Shown here one piece after another: positions 1 through 8,071 of a stretch of DNA of 15,754 nt (within the stretch, counting starts at the first letter, position 1; each line of letters opens with the position of its first letter). The DNA is taken from NCBI GenBank assembly GCA_031267335.1, contig JAIRZH010000079.1:1-15754 (forward strand), written 5' to 3'. The notes beneath the pieces are model-generated. The model searched no databases. It saw only the letters and a list, made by a program, of their open reading frames with translations, and was not told the origin of the DNA. A program made the position numbers and the translations under genes. This stretch comes from Oscillospiraceae bacterium (GTDB lineage: Bacteria; Bacillota; Clostridia; Oscillospirales; Acutalibacteraceae).

Positions 1-187
1 ACAATTCATGATATAAAATATCACGTTGTCTGGATAACAAAATACAGATATAAAATATTAACCGGTGAAATCGCGAAGCAAATAAGAGAATTATTGGATA
101 TAAGGCTGTAAAGCTCGAGAGGTCACGATAATATTGAAGGTAGCGTGGGAAAAGATCATATTCATATGTTGTTGTCATCTCCAACTA
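1..187 (+). pseudogene. tnpA: IS200/IS605-type transposase TnpA remnant
   Basis: Frame 1 reads HDIKYHVVWITKYRYKILTG and then an IAKQIRELL segment, the well-known N-terminal part of IS200/IS605 TnpA (Y1 HUH transposase). A TAA at 109-111 interrupts the frame. The same frame then continues through EGSVGKDHIHMLLSSP, which includes the His-hydrophobic-His metal-binding motif at about 157-165. The homology stops exactly where a MITE begins at 188. No continuation with the catalytic tyrosine is visible after the MITE. The first residues lie off the window to the left. It is therefore a dead copy: one in-frame stop plus truncation at or by a MITE insertion. Recognition is by motif, seen directly in the sequence. 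Confidence 0.85.
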
Positions 188-346
188 GGGCCTGTTCTCA
201 CTACTGTTTAACGACCATATTTCGATACTTTTTGATTTGTACTACGTTAAATTTTTTTACAATACGTTAGTATTGTAAAATAATTTTCCTTATCCAAACC
301 AAAAATTACTCGAAATTTTGTCATTTCAAATAGTAGGAACAGGCCC
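188..346 (+). repeat. MITE family 1, complete copy (159 bp)
   Basis: The ends are inverted repeats: GGGCCTGTTC on the left and GAACAGGCCC on the right, with weaker inverted similarity further inward. The element is flanked by TA on both sides (186-187 and 347-348), which looks like a 2-bp target duplication. The centre holds a perfect 11-bp stem, TTTTACAATAC at 255-265, with loop GTTA and its complement at 270-280. It has no coding capacity. Near-full-length relatives lie at 12456-12608 and 14960-15119, with fragments at about 1520-1635 and 10910-10975. TA or TNA duplications and GRGCCTGTT-like ends are compatible with mobilisation by an IS5-group or similar DDE transposase (inference; no such transposase is in the window). 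Confidence 0.85.
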
Positions 347-414
347 TACTAAAACAGATTTTAATTATGATAAAATAAAATTCAGTTAAAAAAATTTTCG
401 GAAGTGGAGTATAT

Positions 415-1413
415 ATGAACCTTTCAAAACAAGACATAATTTTATTTTTTAAGCTTTGGTACAAGCTTCTTTGCTATGTAAATCTAAAATTAAAAATAAT
501 TAAAAATTTTTCAGAACCAATTTATCCAAATGGAATTAATCAAGAAAAATTAAATACAATTAGAAATAAACTTTGGGAAAATCCAACACTTATTAGTGAT
601 TATTTAAAAGATAACGATAGCGCCGAATTAGCTGAAAATGAACGCAAAATACTTGCCTCTTGGAAAAAACATCATATTAACAGTAGATTTTTAATCATGA
701 AACACTTAAAAAAGTATTCTGTATTAATGTCTTACGATGAAAATACTCCTACAAGAATTTATGGAGTTGTTGGCATTTCCGAATCGTTTTATGAAATGAT
801 GCCTTTTGAAGTACTACCAATTATGATTAAAATCATTTTGTTACCGTTTAAAGAACAAATTATTTACGACGGTTTGATAGGAACATATAATGTTTCCTTC
901 GGAAGCGGATATCGTAGAAATTTTAATGATATGTATAAAGAAATAAAAGCAAAATACGGGATTATAGAAAGCTTGCCCGTATTGGTTTTTTCGAATATGC
1001 GAAAAAATAATATAGGAAATAAAAATTCAACTATTCCAAAAAATTTAGAGAAAAAACATAAAGAAATTTCAGATATTCTAGTAAAGTTTTGCAAAGAAAA
1101 GTTAAATGATGAATTTTGCGAAATTATGTTGTATGCTTTATCGAAACTGTGTTGCAAGAAGATTTCTCCAATTTCTTTTGGCAAAGCAAATAGTTGGGCA
1201 TGCGGAATTGCTTGCGCAATAGGTTCGATAAATTATATTTTTGATAAAAATCAATCTTATTATATTCCTTGGGAGAAGTTTATGAATTGGTTTGGGATTT
1301 CGGCCAGTACTGCAAAACAAAAATCAGCAAAAGTCGATGAAGAGCTTAAAACATACAAATTAACAGCAGAATTTATGACTAACAGAGTTCTAAATAAATC
1401 AGATGATTTTTAG
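415..1413 (+). CDS. DUF6398-like C-terminal domain protein, function unknown
   Basis: A 332-residue protein. Residues about 212-320 resemble the DUF6398 domain as I know it: a KHKEISDILVKFCKEKL start, a SFGKANSWACGIACAIGSIN core, then an FGISASTAKQKSAKVDEEL helix-turn-helix-like segment. The N-terminal 200 residues are not recognised. They contain a conserved-looking stretch (YGVVGISESFYEM, then LLPFKEQIIYDGLI and SFGSGYRRNFNDMY at about 116-174) that reads like a folded domain rather than filler. There is no signal peptide or clear membrane span. The ATG follows GGAG (about 404-407) at good spacing. The gene is alone on its strand and lies between two family 1 MITE ends in inverted orientation. 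A regulatory or nucleic-acid-binding role is possible because of the HTH-like segment, but that is a guess. Confidence 0.8.
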   Translation: MNLSKQDIILFFKLWYKLLCYVNLKLKIIKNFSEPIYPNGINQEKLNTIRNKLWENPTLISDYLKDNDSAELAENERKILASWKKHHINSRFLIMKHLKKYSVLMSYDENTPTRIYGVVGISESFYEMMPFEVLPIMIKIILLPFKEQIIYDGLIGTYNVSFGSGYRRNFNDMYKEIKAKYGIIESLPVLVFSNMRKNNIGNKNSTIPKNLEKKHKEISDILVKFCKEKLNDEFCEIMLYALSKLCCKKISPISFGKANSWACGIACAIGSINYIFDKNQSYYIPWEKFMNWFGISASTAKQKSAKVDEELKTYKLTAEFMTNRVLNKSDDF

Positions 1414-1519
1414 AAACCTATTCCCCAAACTATCTAAAATGATCAGATTTTGAATAATTTTTAGTTTTGAGCAAGAATTTTTTTAAATAAAGATATTACT
1501 AATTATAAAAAATTATGAA

Positions 1520-1635
1520 ATATAAATCAAAAATTACCAAAATATGGTCGTTAAATGGTAGTGAAAAAAAATTAACGTATTACAAATTAAAAAAGTACCA
1601 AAATATAGTCATTGAACGGTAGTGGAAACATGCCT
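1520..1635 (-). repeat. MITE family 1, partial inverted copy with internal tandem duplication
   Basis: Read on the minus strand from 1635, the sequence AGGCATGTTTCCACTACC followed by a CGTTCAATGACTATATTT-like run matches the left end of the copy at 188. TA lies just outside at 1636-1637. The first part of the repeat, around ACCAAAATATGGTCGTTAAA at about 1536-1555, occurs again in slightly different form at 1597-1616, so the end segment is present twice in tandem. The right half of the element is missing. The rest of the 1414-1736 gap is AT-rich and shows nothing else I can support; a convincing terminator for argS or the upstream gene is not visible. Confidence 0.7.
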
Positions 1636-1736
1636 TAACATACTTAACTAACAAGTAATGCAGAATTTGGTATTTTTTTTAGATAGTAAAAATAGCTATA
1701 GACTTGGGAAATATAAAATTCGCAAACTATGAAATT

Positions 1737-3422
1737 TTACATAGATTCGCGCAAGTTTACTTTCATAATAGTTAATACATTTTTTATAACTTGAGATATT
1801 TGAACACACAAAAATAATCTAGCTCTGCTTAATTGTTCGTCCTGACAAATAATTTTTTTTGAATTATAAAACTTATGAAACAAAGCAGATAAACTAGTGA
1901 CATAACGAGTAATTTTAGTAGTATCATAAAGTTTAGCTGATTCGACAATTTTGTAAGGAAACATCGATAAAGCGAAAATAAGTTCTCGTTCTTCTTTAGA
2001 ATCCAAAATCTTAATATCAATTTTTTTAAAATCCATTAAAAAATTTATTTGTTTTCTGATAATACTATTAATTCTTGCATAAGCGTATTGAACATAATAT
2101 GCAGGGTTTAAAATATCGTTTTTGACTGCCAAATTTAGATCAAAATCCATTTTAGAATCAGCCGTTTGTGTGTTAAAAATAAATTTAGCTGAATCAACAT
2201 TAATAACATCTAATAAAGATTCAAGTGTTTCAGAATTGCCGCTTCGCTTGCTCATTTTATTAATCTCACCATTTTTAATTATACGCACAAGTTGAACAAT
2301 AATAATTTTTAAACGTTTTTTTTCTATGCCAAGTGCCAACATAGCGGCATGCATTCTATCGATATGGCCATGATGATCCGCGCCCCAAATATTAATACAA
2401 ATTTCAAAATTTCGTGTTAAAAACTTATTTGCATGATAAGCGATATCAGCCATAAAATACGTAGGAATACCATTAGATCTGATTAAAACTTCGTTTTTTG
2501 AAGATTCATAACCTTGAATTTTATTAGTTGCAAACCAAATTGCACCATTTTCTTTATAAATAAAACCGAGATTTTTTAACTTATTAATAATTTTATTTAT
2601 TTGATCAGATTTATGAATTTCGCTTTCGTAAAACCAATTATCATAAAAAATTTTATATTTACCTAAAATACATTTAATTTTTTCAATATTTTTTGGTAGC
2701 GCAAAATTTGTTATAATACCTTTAAGTTCCGGTTTATCTAAAAAATAATTTGCATGTATTTTTGCAAAATCTTGTGCATGAAATTTTATATCATCACCAT
2801 GATATCCATCTTCAGGAAATGGGGTTTCTGGCCTAAAAATTTGCATATATCTTGCGGCCAGAGATTCGCTGAATTTTTTAATTTGATTGCCTGAATCATT
2901 TATATAAAATTCTTTATAAACTTTGAAACCTGCAAATTTAAGGATTTCGGATAAAATATCGCCAATTGCACCAAGTCTTGCATTGCCTAAATGCATCGGA
3001 CCTGTTGGGTTTGATGATACAAATTCAACAAGAATATTTTTATTTTGGCCAAAATTTGATTTTCCATAATTATTTTTAAGTTCATCGATTTTTGAAAGAA
3101 CTTTTATATAAAAATTTTCGCTTAGAAAAAAATTTATAAATCCAACATTAGCAATTTCAATTTTATCGATAAATTTGCTTAAATCGTCTTTAAGATTTAA
3201 ATTATCAATTAGAATTTGAGCAATTTTTTGTGGTGACATTTTGAAAATTTTTGCCGAAACAAGAGCAATGTTGCTCGATATTTCGCCATTAATTCGATCT
3301 GCTGGAATTTCAATATGAATTCCTGGAATTTCTTTTTTAGGGAATTCTTCTAATTCAACAGCGATTTCCATCGCTTGAGCTAATTCTAACTTTATTTTTT
3401 TAATAATTTTCAATAAACTCAT
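1737..3422 (-). CDS. argS: arginyl-tRNA synthetase
   Basis: Charges tRNA-Arg with arginine in the cytosol (class Ia aminoacyl-tRNA synthetase). The 561-residue length is normal for the family. In order: an N-terminal additional domain at about 1-110, the segment VEFVSSNPTGPMHLGNARLG with the HIGH-type motif HLGN at 144-147, the YINDSGNQ motif near 173-180, GADHHGHIDR near 347-356, the KMSKS-type loop MSKRSGNSETL at 390-400, and the all-helical anticodon-binding domain ending in VNLRESM, the equivalent of the usual terminal PERM. The start is ATG with only a weak Shine-Dalgarno upstream. The gene is monocistronic and opposite to its neighbours, flanked by MITE-rich gaps on both sides. It is intact, with no missing key motif. 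Confidence 0.97.
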   Translation of the reverse strand: MSLLKIIKKIKLELAQAMEIAVELEEFPKKEIPGIHIEIPADRINGEISSNIALVSAKIFKMSPQKIAQILIDNLNLKDDLSKFIDKIEIANVGFINFFLSENFYIKVLSKIDELKNNYGKSNFGQNKNILVEFVSSNPTGPMHLGNARLGAIGDILSEILKFAGFKVYKEFYINDSGNQIKKFSESLAARYMQIFRPETPFPEDGYHGDDIKFHAQDFAKIHANYFLDKPELKGIITNFALPKNIEKIKCILGKYKIFYDNWFYESEIHKSDQINKIINKLKNLGFIYKENGAIWFATNKIQGYESSKNEVLIRSNGIPTYFMADIAYHANKFLTRNFEICINIWGADHHGHIDRMHAAMLALGIEKKRLKIIIVQLVRIIKNGEINKMSKRSGNSETLESLLDVINVDSAKFIFNTQTADSKMDFDLNLAVKNDILNPAYYVQYAYARINSIIRKQINFLMDFKKIDIKILDSKEERELIFALSMFPYKIVESAKLYDTTKITRYVTSLSALFHKFYNSKKIICQDEQLSRARLFLCVQISQVIKNVLTIMKVNLRESM

Positions 3423-3552
3423 AATTAGTTTATGATTCTACAATTTTTAAGACTAAAAAACAATCAATAGTTTTTAAAAATTATCTAAAAGATAATTTTA
3501 TAAAATCCGGTGATTTTAAAAAGAAATTTATTACAAAAAAAGTAAGAACTTA

Positions 3553-3710
3553 GAACTTGTTTTCAATAGGCTAAAGATGAGAATTTTTGTAATTTTTAAA
3601 CATTTTTAGTGTATTTAGATTTGTTTAGCTGGCGTTAAATTGAGGAAAAATAAACGTAAAAATGCTCAAATTGTCAAAAGTTGTGTTTGAGGCTTTTTGG
3701 AGACAGGTTT
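3553..3710 (+). repeat. MITE family 3, complete copy (158 bp)
   Basis: The imperfect inverted ends are GAACTTGTTTTCAATAGGC on the left and, on the opposite strand at the right end, AAACCTGTCTCCAAAAAGCC. TTA flanks both sides (3550-3552 and 3711-3713), consistent with a TNA target duplication. The element shares most of its length with the copy at 12639-12788 (GGCTAAAG, ATTTTTAAACATTTTTA, a GCTGGCGTTAA centre, AAATGCTCAAA, GTTGTG). It has no coding capacity. It accounts for much of the 497-bp gap between argS and the metallophosphoesterase operon. Confidence 0.7.
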
Positions 3711-3764
3711 TTATTCTCATTAAATCAGTAAATATAACTTTTTAATAATTTTTAAAATATTTTT

Positions 3765-3830
3765 GTTCGGTGCTAGCCAAGCGGCATTAAAAACATTAAA
3801 ACATGCTCAAAGATTACTTAAAATTTGTAT
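3765..3830 (-). repeat. MITE family 3 fragment
   Basis: On the minus strand this reads TTTGAGCATGTTTTAATG followed by TTTTTAATGCCGCTTGGCTAGC, which matches the left half and centre of the family 3 element at 12639-12788 (GAACATTTTTAATGC and GCTTGGCTTGCGCC). No terminal repeat is recognisable at either end, so it is a decayed or deleted remnant. Confidence 0.4.
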
Positions 3831-3854
3831 TTTGGTTTGATGGTTAATAATTTC

Positions 3855-3882
3855 TTAACTGCTAGTATGCAAAAACTTTAAT
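3855..3882 (+). promoter_or_regulatory. putative sigma-70-type promoter of the metallophosphoesterase-tig-ymdB operon
   Basis: TTAACT (-35 like, 4 of 6) and TTTAAT (-10 like, 5 of 6) are separated by 16 bp, about 37 bp before the ATG at 3920. The DNA is extremely AT-rich, so chance matches are common and the call is weak. Confidence 0.3.
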
Positions 3883-3919
3883 AAAACTGACTGTCAAATT
3901 GATATTAAATTGGTGATTT

Positions 3920-4615
3920 ATGATTTTTGTTATTTCGGATTTACATCTTTCATTTGGCAGTTCAAAACCAATGGATATTTTTAATGGCTGGGAAAATTAT
4001 GTTCCGCAATTGAAAGAAAATTGGAATAAAACAGTTTCTAAAAATGATACAGTTGTTATAGTAGGCGATATTTCTTGGAGTATGAATTTATCTGAAGCCA
4101 AAAAAGATTTCGAATTTATTAATGAATTGCAAGGCCAAAAAATTATACTTAAAGGAAATCATGATTTTTGGTGGAGCAGCACTAAGAAAATTCAAACATT
4201 TTTTCAAGATAATTGTTTTGAAACAATTAAAATTTTACAAAATTCAGCAATTTTATTAGAAAATAAATATGTTTGTGGTGCACGGGGATGGAAATGTAAA
4301 TCTGAAAATGAACACGATATAAAAATCATTAAACGTGAAGCAGAACGTTTAAAATTATCTCTTGATTCAGCAAAGGATAAAAAATTAGAAAAAATAGTTT
4401 TTATGCATTTTCCGCCTGTATATGGTAATGATTCTAATGAATTGATGAATATATTGATTGAAAATAAAATTAAGCTATGTTACTATGGGCATGTGCACGG
4501 TAGGCTTGCCGCAAAAAAAGCCGTTGTTGGAAATTATAAGGGCGTAAATTTGCAATTTGTGTCATGCGACTACTTAGGATTTTGTCCTAAAGCTGTAACA
4601 TTTACGCCATCATAA
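3920..4615 (+). CDS. calcineurin-like metallophosphoesterase (COG1768 type)
   Basis: A predicted cytosolic phosphohydrolase with a two-metal site; the substrate is not known. The 231-residue protein shows all the metal-binding motifs in order: SDLHLS with Asp7 and His9, VVGDISW with Asp50, LKGNHDFWW with Asn80 and His81, FMHFPP with His163, and YYGHVHGR with His191 and His193. The WW following GNHDF and the C-terminal FVSCDYLGFCP are typical of the small COG1768-type proteins of Firmicutes as I know them. The ATG follows GGTG at short spacing. The next gene, tig, begins 35 bp downstream on the same strand, so the two are probably co-transcribed. The gene looks complete. Confidence 0.9.
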   Translation: MIFVISDLHLSFGSSKPMDIFNGWENYVPQLKENWNKTVSKNDTVVIVGDISWSMNLSEAKKDFEFINELQGQKIILKGNHDFWWSSTKKIQTFFQDNCFETIKILQNSAILLENKYVCGARGWKCKSENEHDIKIIKREAERLKLSLDSAKDKKLEKIVFMHFPPVYGNDSNELMNILIENKIKLCYYGHVHGRLAAKKAVVGNYKGVNLQFVSCDYLGFCPKAVTFTPS

Positions 4616-4650
4616 TTTTTTAATAACATTTTTATAGAGGTGATGCGAAT

Positions 4651-5670
4651 ATGAGTTTGGAAGTTAAAGGGAATTTCAATGAAAAATTTGATATTCTCAA
4701 AGATATTAAGCTTAATGGCGGTTATGAAGGGTTTAAAGTGAAGGTTAATGAGATTTTTATAAGCGATAAACTTCTTGGACAAAGAGTCGAAAGCGAATTC
4801 AGGCGTCAAGTACCTAAAATCGAAGTTACAGATAGATTGCTTCAGGAAGACGATTATGCAAGTATTGAATTTGAAGCTGTTGATGAAAATAATGTTAAAG
4901 TCGAAAATGCTTCCGGAAGTTTAACTTTTCAAGTTGGCAAAAAGCGGATTTATCCAGAAATTGAAGAGTGCGTTAAGACATTAAATAAAGATGATTCTGG
5001 CAAAGCAAGAGTAAAATTTTCTGCAAATCATCCAAGTTTTCCAAACAAAGAATTACAATTTACCATAAAATTAGTAAAAATCGAAGAAACGCCACAATTT
5101 AACGATGCATCTGTGAAAAATATTAAATTACCAGGTATAGATACAGTTGATCAGTATACTGAAAAAATAAGAAAGCAACTTTTTGATAGTGAAAAACAAA
5201 AACGTGATTATGAAATTAAAAGTTCGTTGCAAGAACAAATCGGAAATCTCGTTAACTCTGAAGATTTGCCGGAATTTTTAATTGAAGCGAATGTTAATAT
5301 GTCATACGAACAATTTCTTAAAAGTTTGGAGATATACGGTTTAGGAAAAAATGATTATTTTGAAAAAACAGGTCAAACAGAAGAAAATTTCAAAGAAACC
5401 TTAAAGAAAGAAGCGATACTGGAACTTCGATTAACAATAGCACTTTCAAAAATAGCTGCAGAAAAAGGTTTCGAAGTTAGTGCAGAAGAATTACAAAAAG
5501 AAAAAGAAAAATTAATGAAAGAATATCAAATCAAAGAAGAAGAATTTGAAGAAAAAGTTGGGGGTGTTCAACTTGAAGAAAGTTTGAAAATGCGTAAGGC
5601 TTTGGAGTATGTACAAAATTCTGCTATTATTATAGAAAATTCCGAATCGCCAGCAGAGATTGAAAAATAA
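4651..5670 (+). CDS. tig: trigger factor lacking the N-terminal ribosome-binding domain
   Basis: A peptidyl-prolyl isomerase and chaperone of the trigger factor family. Full-length family members have about 430 residues: a ribosome-binding domain of roughly 110 residues with a GFRxGKxP signature, an FKBP-type PPIase domain and a helical C-terminal chaperone domain. This 339-residue protein begins at the linker before the PPIase (LNGGYEGFKVKVNEIFISDK, residues 21-40). The PPIase domain spans about 64-146 (YASIEFEA, SGSLTFQVGKKRIYPEIEE) and the C-terminal domain about 150-330. No GFRxGK-like motif is present. The ATG follows a strong AGAGGTGATG ribosome site, and only 35 bp separate it from the previous stop, so the missing domain is not an annotation error. 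It probably cannot dock on the ribosome in the usual way, and it has no signal peptide. It sits inside an operon with the phosphoesterase and ymdB. Confidence 0.85.
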   Translation: MSLEVKGNFNEKFDILKDIKLNGGYEGFKVKVNEIFISDKLLGQRVESEFRRQVPKIEVTDRLLQEDDYASIEFEAVDENNVKVENASGSLTFQVGKKRIYPEIEECVKTLNKDDSGKARVKFSANHPSFPNKELQFTIKLVKIEETPQFNDASVKNIKLPGIDTVDQYTEKIRKQLFDSEKQKRDYEIKSSLQEQIGNLVNSEDLPEFLIEANVNMSYEQFLKSLEIYGLGKNDYFEKTGQTEENFKETLKKEAILELRLTIALSKIAAEKGFEVSAEELQKEKEKLMKEYQIKEEEFEEKVGGVQLEESLKMRKALEYVQNSAIIIENSESPAEIEK

Positions 5671-5714
5671 GTTTAGTTTTGTTAACTTTATATTAAACAA
5701 ATTCAGGAAAAATT

Positions 5715-6503
5715 TTGAAGGTTTTAACTATTGGCGATGTTGTCGGCAATTGCGGTTGTAGATGTTTAAAACAAAGCTTGTCTCGTTTAAAAATTGAAAA
5801 TAATATTGATTTAACTATCGTTAATGGTGAGAATAGTGCTGCCGGAAACGGGATTACTCCGGATTCGGCAGAGTATATTTTTAGTTCTGGAGCTGATGTT
5901 ATAACCGGCGGAAACCACACATTTAGAAGATATACAATTTTTGATTATTTAAAAAAACCTTTGAATATATTACGCCCTGCGAATTATCCGAAAAATACTC
6001 CAGGCAAAGGTTTTGTAAAGTTCAAGATTGGTCGAATAGAAATATGTGTAATTAATTTAATAGGTACAAATTATCTTGAATCTATGGCTTGTCCGTTTGA
6101 AACTCTTGATAATATTCTTTACAAAAATGAAATTTCAAGTTGCTCTATTAAAATAGTAGATTTCCATGCCGAAGCAACTTCAGAAAAACGCGCTCTTGGC
6201 TTTTTTGCTGATGGGCGTGTATCAGTAGTATTCGGAACGCATACGCATGTTCAGACGTCCGACGAAGAGATTTTGCCACGTGGAACGGGATATATTACTG
6301 ATTTAGGAATGACCGGAGTTGCTAATTCTGTTCTTGGTGTTAAAACAGAAATTTCAATTAAACGTATGAAAAATAAAATTCCTTTAAAATTCGAACAATC
6401 CGAAGAAGGCATATGCAAGATAGAATGTGCTGTTTTTGATATTAATGAAAACAATGGCAAAACTGTTGATATTAAAAGAATTAGATTATATGAAAAAATT
6501 TAA
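5715..6503 (+). CDS. ymdB: YmdB-family metallophosphoesterase (2',3'-cyclic nucleotide phosphodiesterase)
   Basis: YmdB hydrolyses 2',3'-cyclic nucleotides and acts as a global regulator in Bacillus (family knowledge). The 262-residue protein has all the expected motifs: IGDVVGNCG with Asp8, NGENSAAGNGIT with Glu39 and Asn40, ITGGNHTF with Asn67 and His68, VDFHAEATSEKRALGFFADG with His151, and VFGTHTHVQTSDEEILP with His176 and His178, then TDLGMTG. The start codon is TTG at 5715, preceded by AGGAA; MKVLTIGDVVG fits the family N-terminus exactly. The gene follows tig by 44 bp on the same strand and is the last member of this operon. After its stop a 225-bp AT-rich gap without recognisable features precedes frr. 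Confidence 0.93.
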   Translation: MKVLTIGDVVGNCGCRCLKQSLSRLKIENNIDLTIVNGENSAAGNGITPDSAEYIFSSGADVITGGNHTFRRYTIFDYLKKPLNILRPANYPKNTPGKGFVKFKIGRIEICVINLIGTNYLESMACPFETLDNILYKNEISSCSIKIVDFHAEATSEKRALGFFADGRVSVVFGTHTHVQTSDEEILPRGTGYITDLGMTGVANSVLGVKTEISIKRMKNKIPLKFEQSEEGICKIECAVFDINENNGKTVDIKRIRLYEKI

Positions 6504-6728
6504 AGCTCCATATTTTAAGGTTTGTTTCAAAATTTTAGAGTGGTTATTTAAGATTTTTTAATTATTGTGCAATATTATATGAAATTTCTGTGGATTCAAA
6601 ACATCATAAATAATTGTTTTGGTTCCAAGTACCTGCGATAAATAACAGTAAATTTGGTTTTTTATAAATTAAGATTATAAATTTATTAGGGATTTTTCAA
6701 TTTTTATAATTATAAAATGAGGTTTTCA

Positions 6729-7283
6729 GTGAAAGAAATAATTAAAAAAAATGAAATCACGATGCAAAAGTCCTTAGATTTTTTAACAGAAGAATATAAA
6801 TCATTACGCGTTGGGAGAGCGAATCCATCTATTTTAGATAAAATCAGCGTTGATTATTATGGCACTATGACACCAATAAATCAAATTTCGTCTATTTCTA
6901 TAAATGAAGCACGAATTTTAAATGTACAGCCATGGGATATATCACTTCTCGCAAAAATTGAAAAAGCTATTCAAAAAGCCGATATCGGAGTGTTTCCTCA
7001 AAATGACGGAAAAGTAATTCGTATTGTTTTCCCTCCGCTTTCAGAAGATCGACGAAAAGAATTAGCAAAAAAAATCTCTTTGTTAGCGGAAAATTGCAAA
7101 GTCGGCATTCGTTTATCACGTCACGATGGATTAGATAAAATAAAAAAAATGAAAAAAAACGGTGAAATAAATGAAGGCGATATTGATTTTGCAGACAAAA
7201 AAATTCAACAGCTGACAGATAATTTTATTAAAAAAATTGATAGTTTAAAAGAAGCGAAAGTTAAGCAAGTTATGGAGGTTTAA
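6729..7283 (+). CDS. frr: ribosome recycling factor
   Basis: Splits post-termination ribosomes together with EF-G. The protein shows the diagnostic SLRVGRANPSILDKI segment, the INQISSISINEARILNVQPWD domain II region, PPLSEDRRKELAK, and the C-terminal helix with GDIDFADKKIQQLTD. I place the start at GTG 6729: GAGG at 6719-6722 gives a good 6-nt spacing, and the product (184 residues, MKEIIKKNEITMQKSLDFL) matches the standard N-terminus. The ATG at 6717 would add four residues and overlap the ribosome site. pyrH, the usual upstream neighbour, is absent here. uppS follows in the same reading frame after a single TAA, and the frr terminus (ATGGAGGTTTAA) supplies the ribosome site of uppS. Confidence 0.95.
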   Translation: MKEIIKKNEITMQKSLDFLTEEYKSLRVGRANPSILDKISVDYYGTMTPINQISSISINEARILNVQPWDISLLAKIEKAIQKADIGVFPQNDGKVIRIVFPPLSEDRRKELAKKISLLAENCKVGIRLSRHDGLDKIKKMKKNGEINEGDIDFADKKIQQLTDNFIKKIDSLKEAKVKQVMEV

Positions 7284-7286
7284 AAA

Positions 7287-8006
7287 GTAAATAATATACA
7301 TTTAGATGAAAATAAACTTCCAAAGCATGTTGGAATAATTATGGATGGCAACGGCCGTTGGGCACAAAAAAGAGGCCTTCTGAGAGAATCTGGCCATTTA
7401 GCTGGTGTAAGATCATTTAGAAAATTTATAAATTATCTACAGAATAGTAAAATTAAATATTTTACGTTTTTTGCGTTTTCTACAGAAAACTGGGGTCGCC
7501 CGCAGCATGAAGTTGCCGTACTTATGAAAATACTTAAAAATCAACTTGAAAATTCAATAAAAAAAATTGGAAAGAATTCTAAAATTAACTTTATTGGCGA
7601 AAGAAATAAATTGCCACAAGAAATTATTAATCTGATTATAAAAGCAGAAGATATTTCAAAAAATAATATTGGATTAAACTTAAATTTTGCCATAAATTAT
7701 GGCGGTAGACACGAAATTTTAAATGCTACCAAAAACATAGCAAAAAAAATTTGTGAAAAAAAAGTTAAAATTGAAGAAATAACCGAAAATTTTTTTTCAA
7801 AATTTTTATATACAAAAGATCAACCAGACCCAGATTTAATAATTAGAACAAGCGGAGAAAATAGAATCTCCAATTTTTTAATATGGCAATCTGCTTATTC
7901 TGAGTTTATTACTTTAGATACATTATGGCCTGATTTTACATTTAAAGACTTTGAATTTGCTATTTCGGAATTTTCAAAACGAAAAAGAAATTTCGGAAAA
8001 ATATGA
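7287..8006 (+). CDS. uppS: undecaprenyl diphosphate synthase, non-canonical start codon
   Basis: A cis-prenyltransferase that builds the C55 lipid carrier for cell-wall synthesis. Motifs: MDGNGRWAQKRG with the catalytic Asp, GHLAGVRSFRKF, TFFAFSTENWGRP, INYGGRHEI, and PDPDLIIRTSGENRISNFLIWQSAYSEF up to the terminal RKRNFG. The first ATG (7341) would start at MDGN and delete the first beta strand, yet the codons before it read LPKHVGII, the normal family sequence. Between the frr stop and that ATG the frame has no ATG, GTG or TTG. GGAGG (7274-7278) lies 8 nt before GTA (7287), which I use as the boundary; ATA at 7296 is the alternative but sits 17 nt from GGAGG. The exact initiator is unresolved. 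The enzyme is otherwise complete and ends with TGA. Confidence 0.92.
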   Translation, partial: VNNIHLDENKLPKHVGIIMDGNGRWAQKRGLLRESGHLAGVRSFRKFINYLQNSKIKYFTFFAFSTENWGRPQHEVAVLMKILKNQLENSIKKIGKNSKINFIGERNKLPQEIINLIIKAEDISKNNIGLNLNFAINYGGRHEILNATKNIAKKICEKKVKIEEITENFFSKFLYTKDQPDPDLIIRTSGENRISNFLIWQSAYSEFITLDTLWPDFTFKDFEFAISEFSKRKRNFGKI

Positions 8007-8071
8007 GAGCTACATTATAAAAATTTTACAAATTATAAATTTAATGTTAGATTTGAGAATGGGTTTATAAT

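Noticed and set aside
7272..7343. Alternative genetic code or stop read-through explaining frr-uppS
   Set aside because: TAA and TGA end other genes at the expected family lengths (uppS and the 9868 gene with TGA; tig, galE and argS with TAA), so a code change is not supported. Read-through remains possible only as a minor event.
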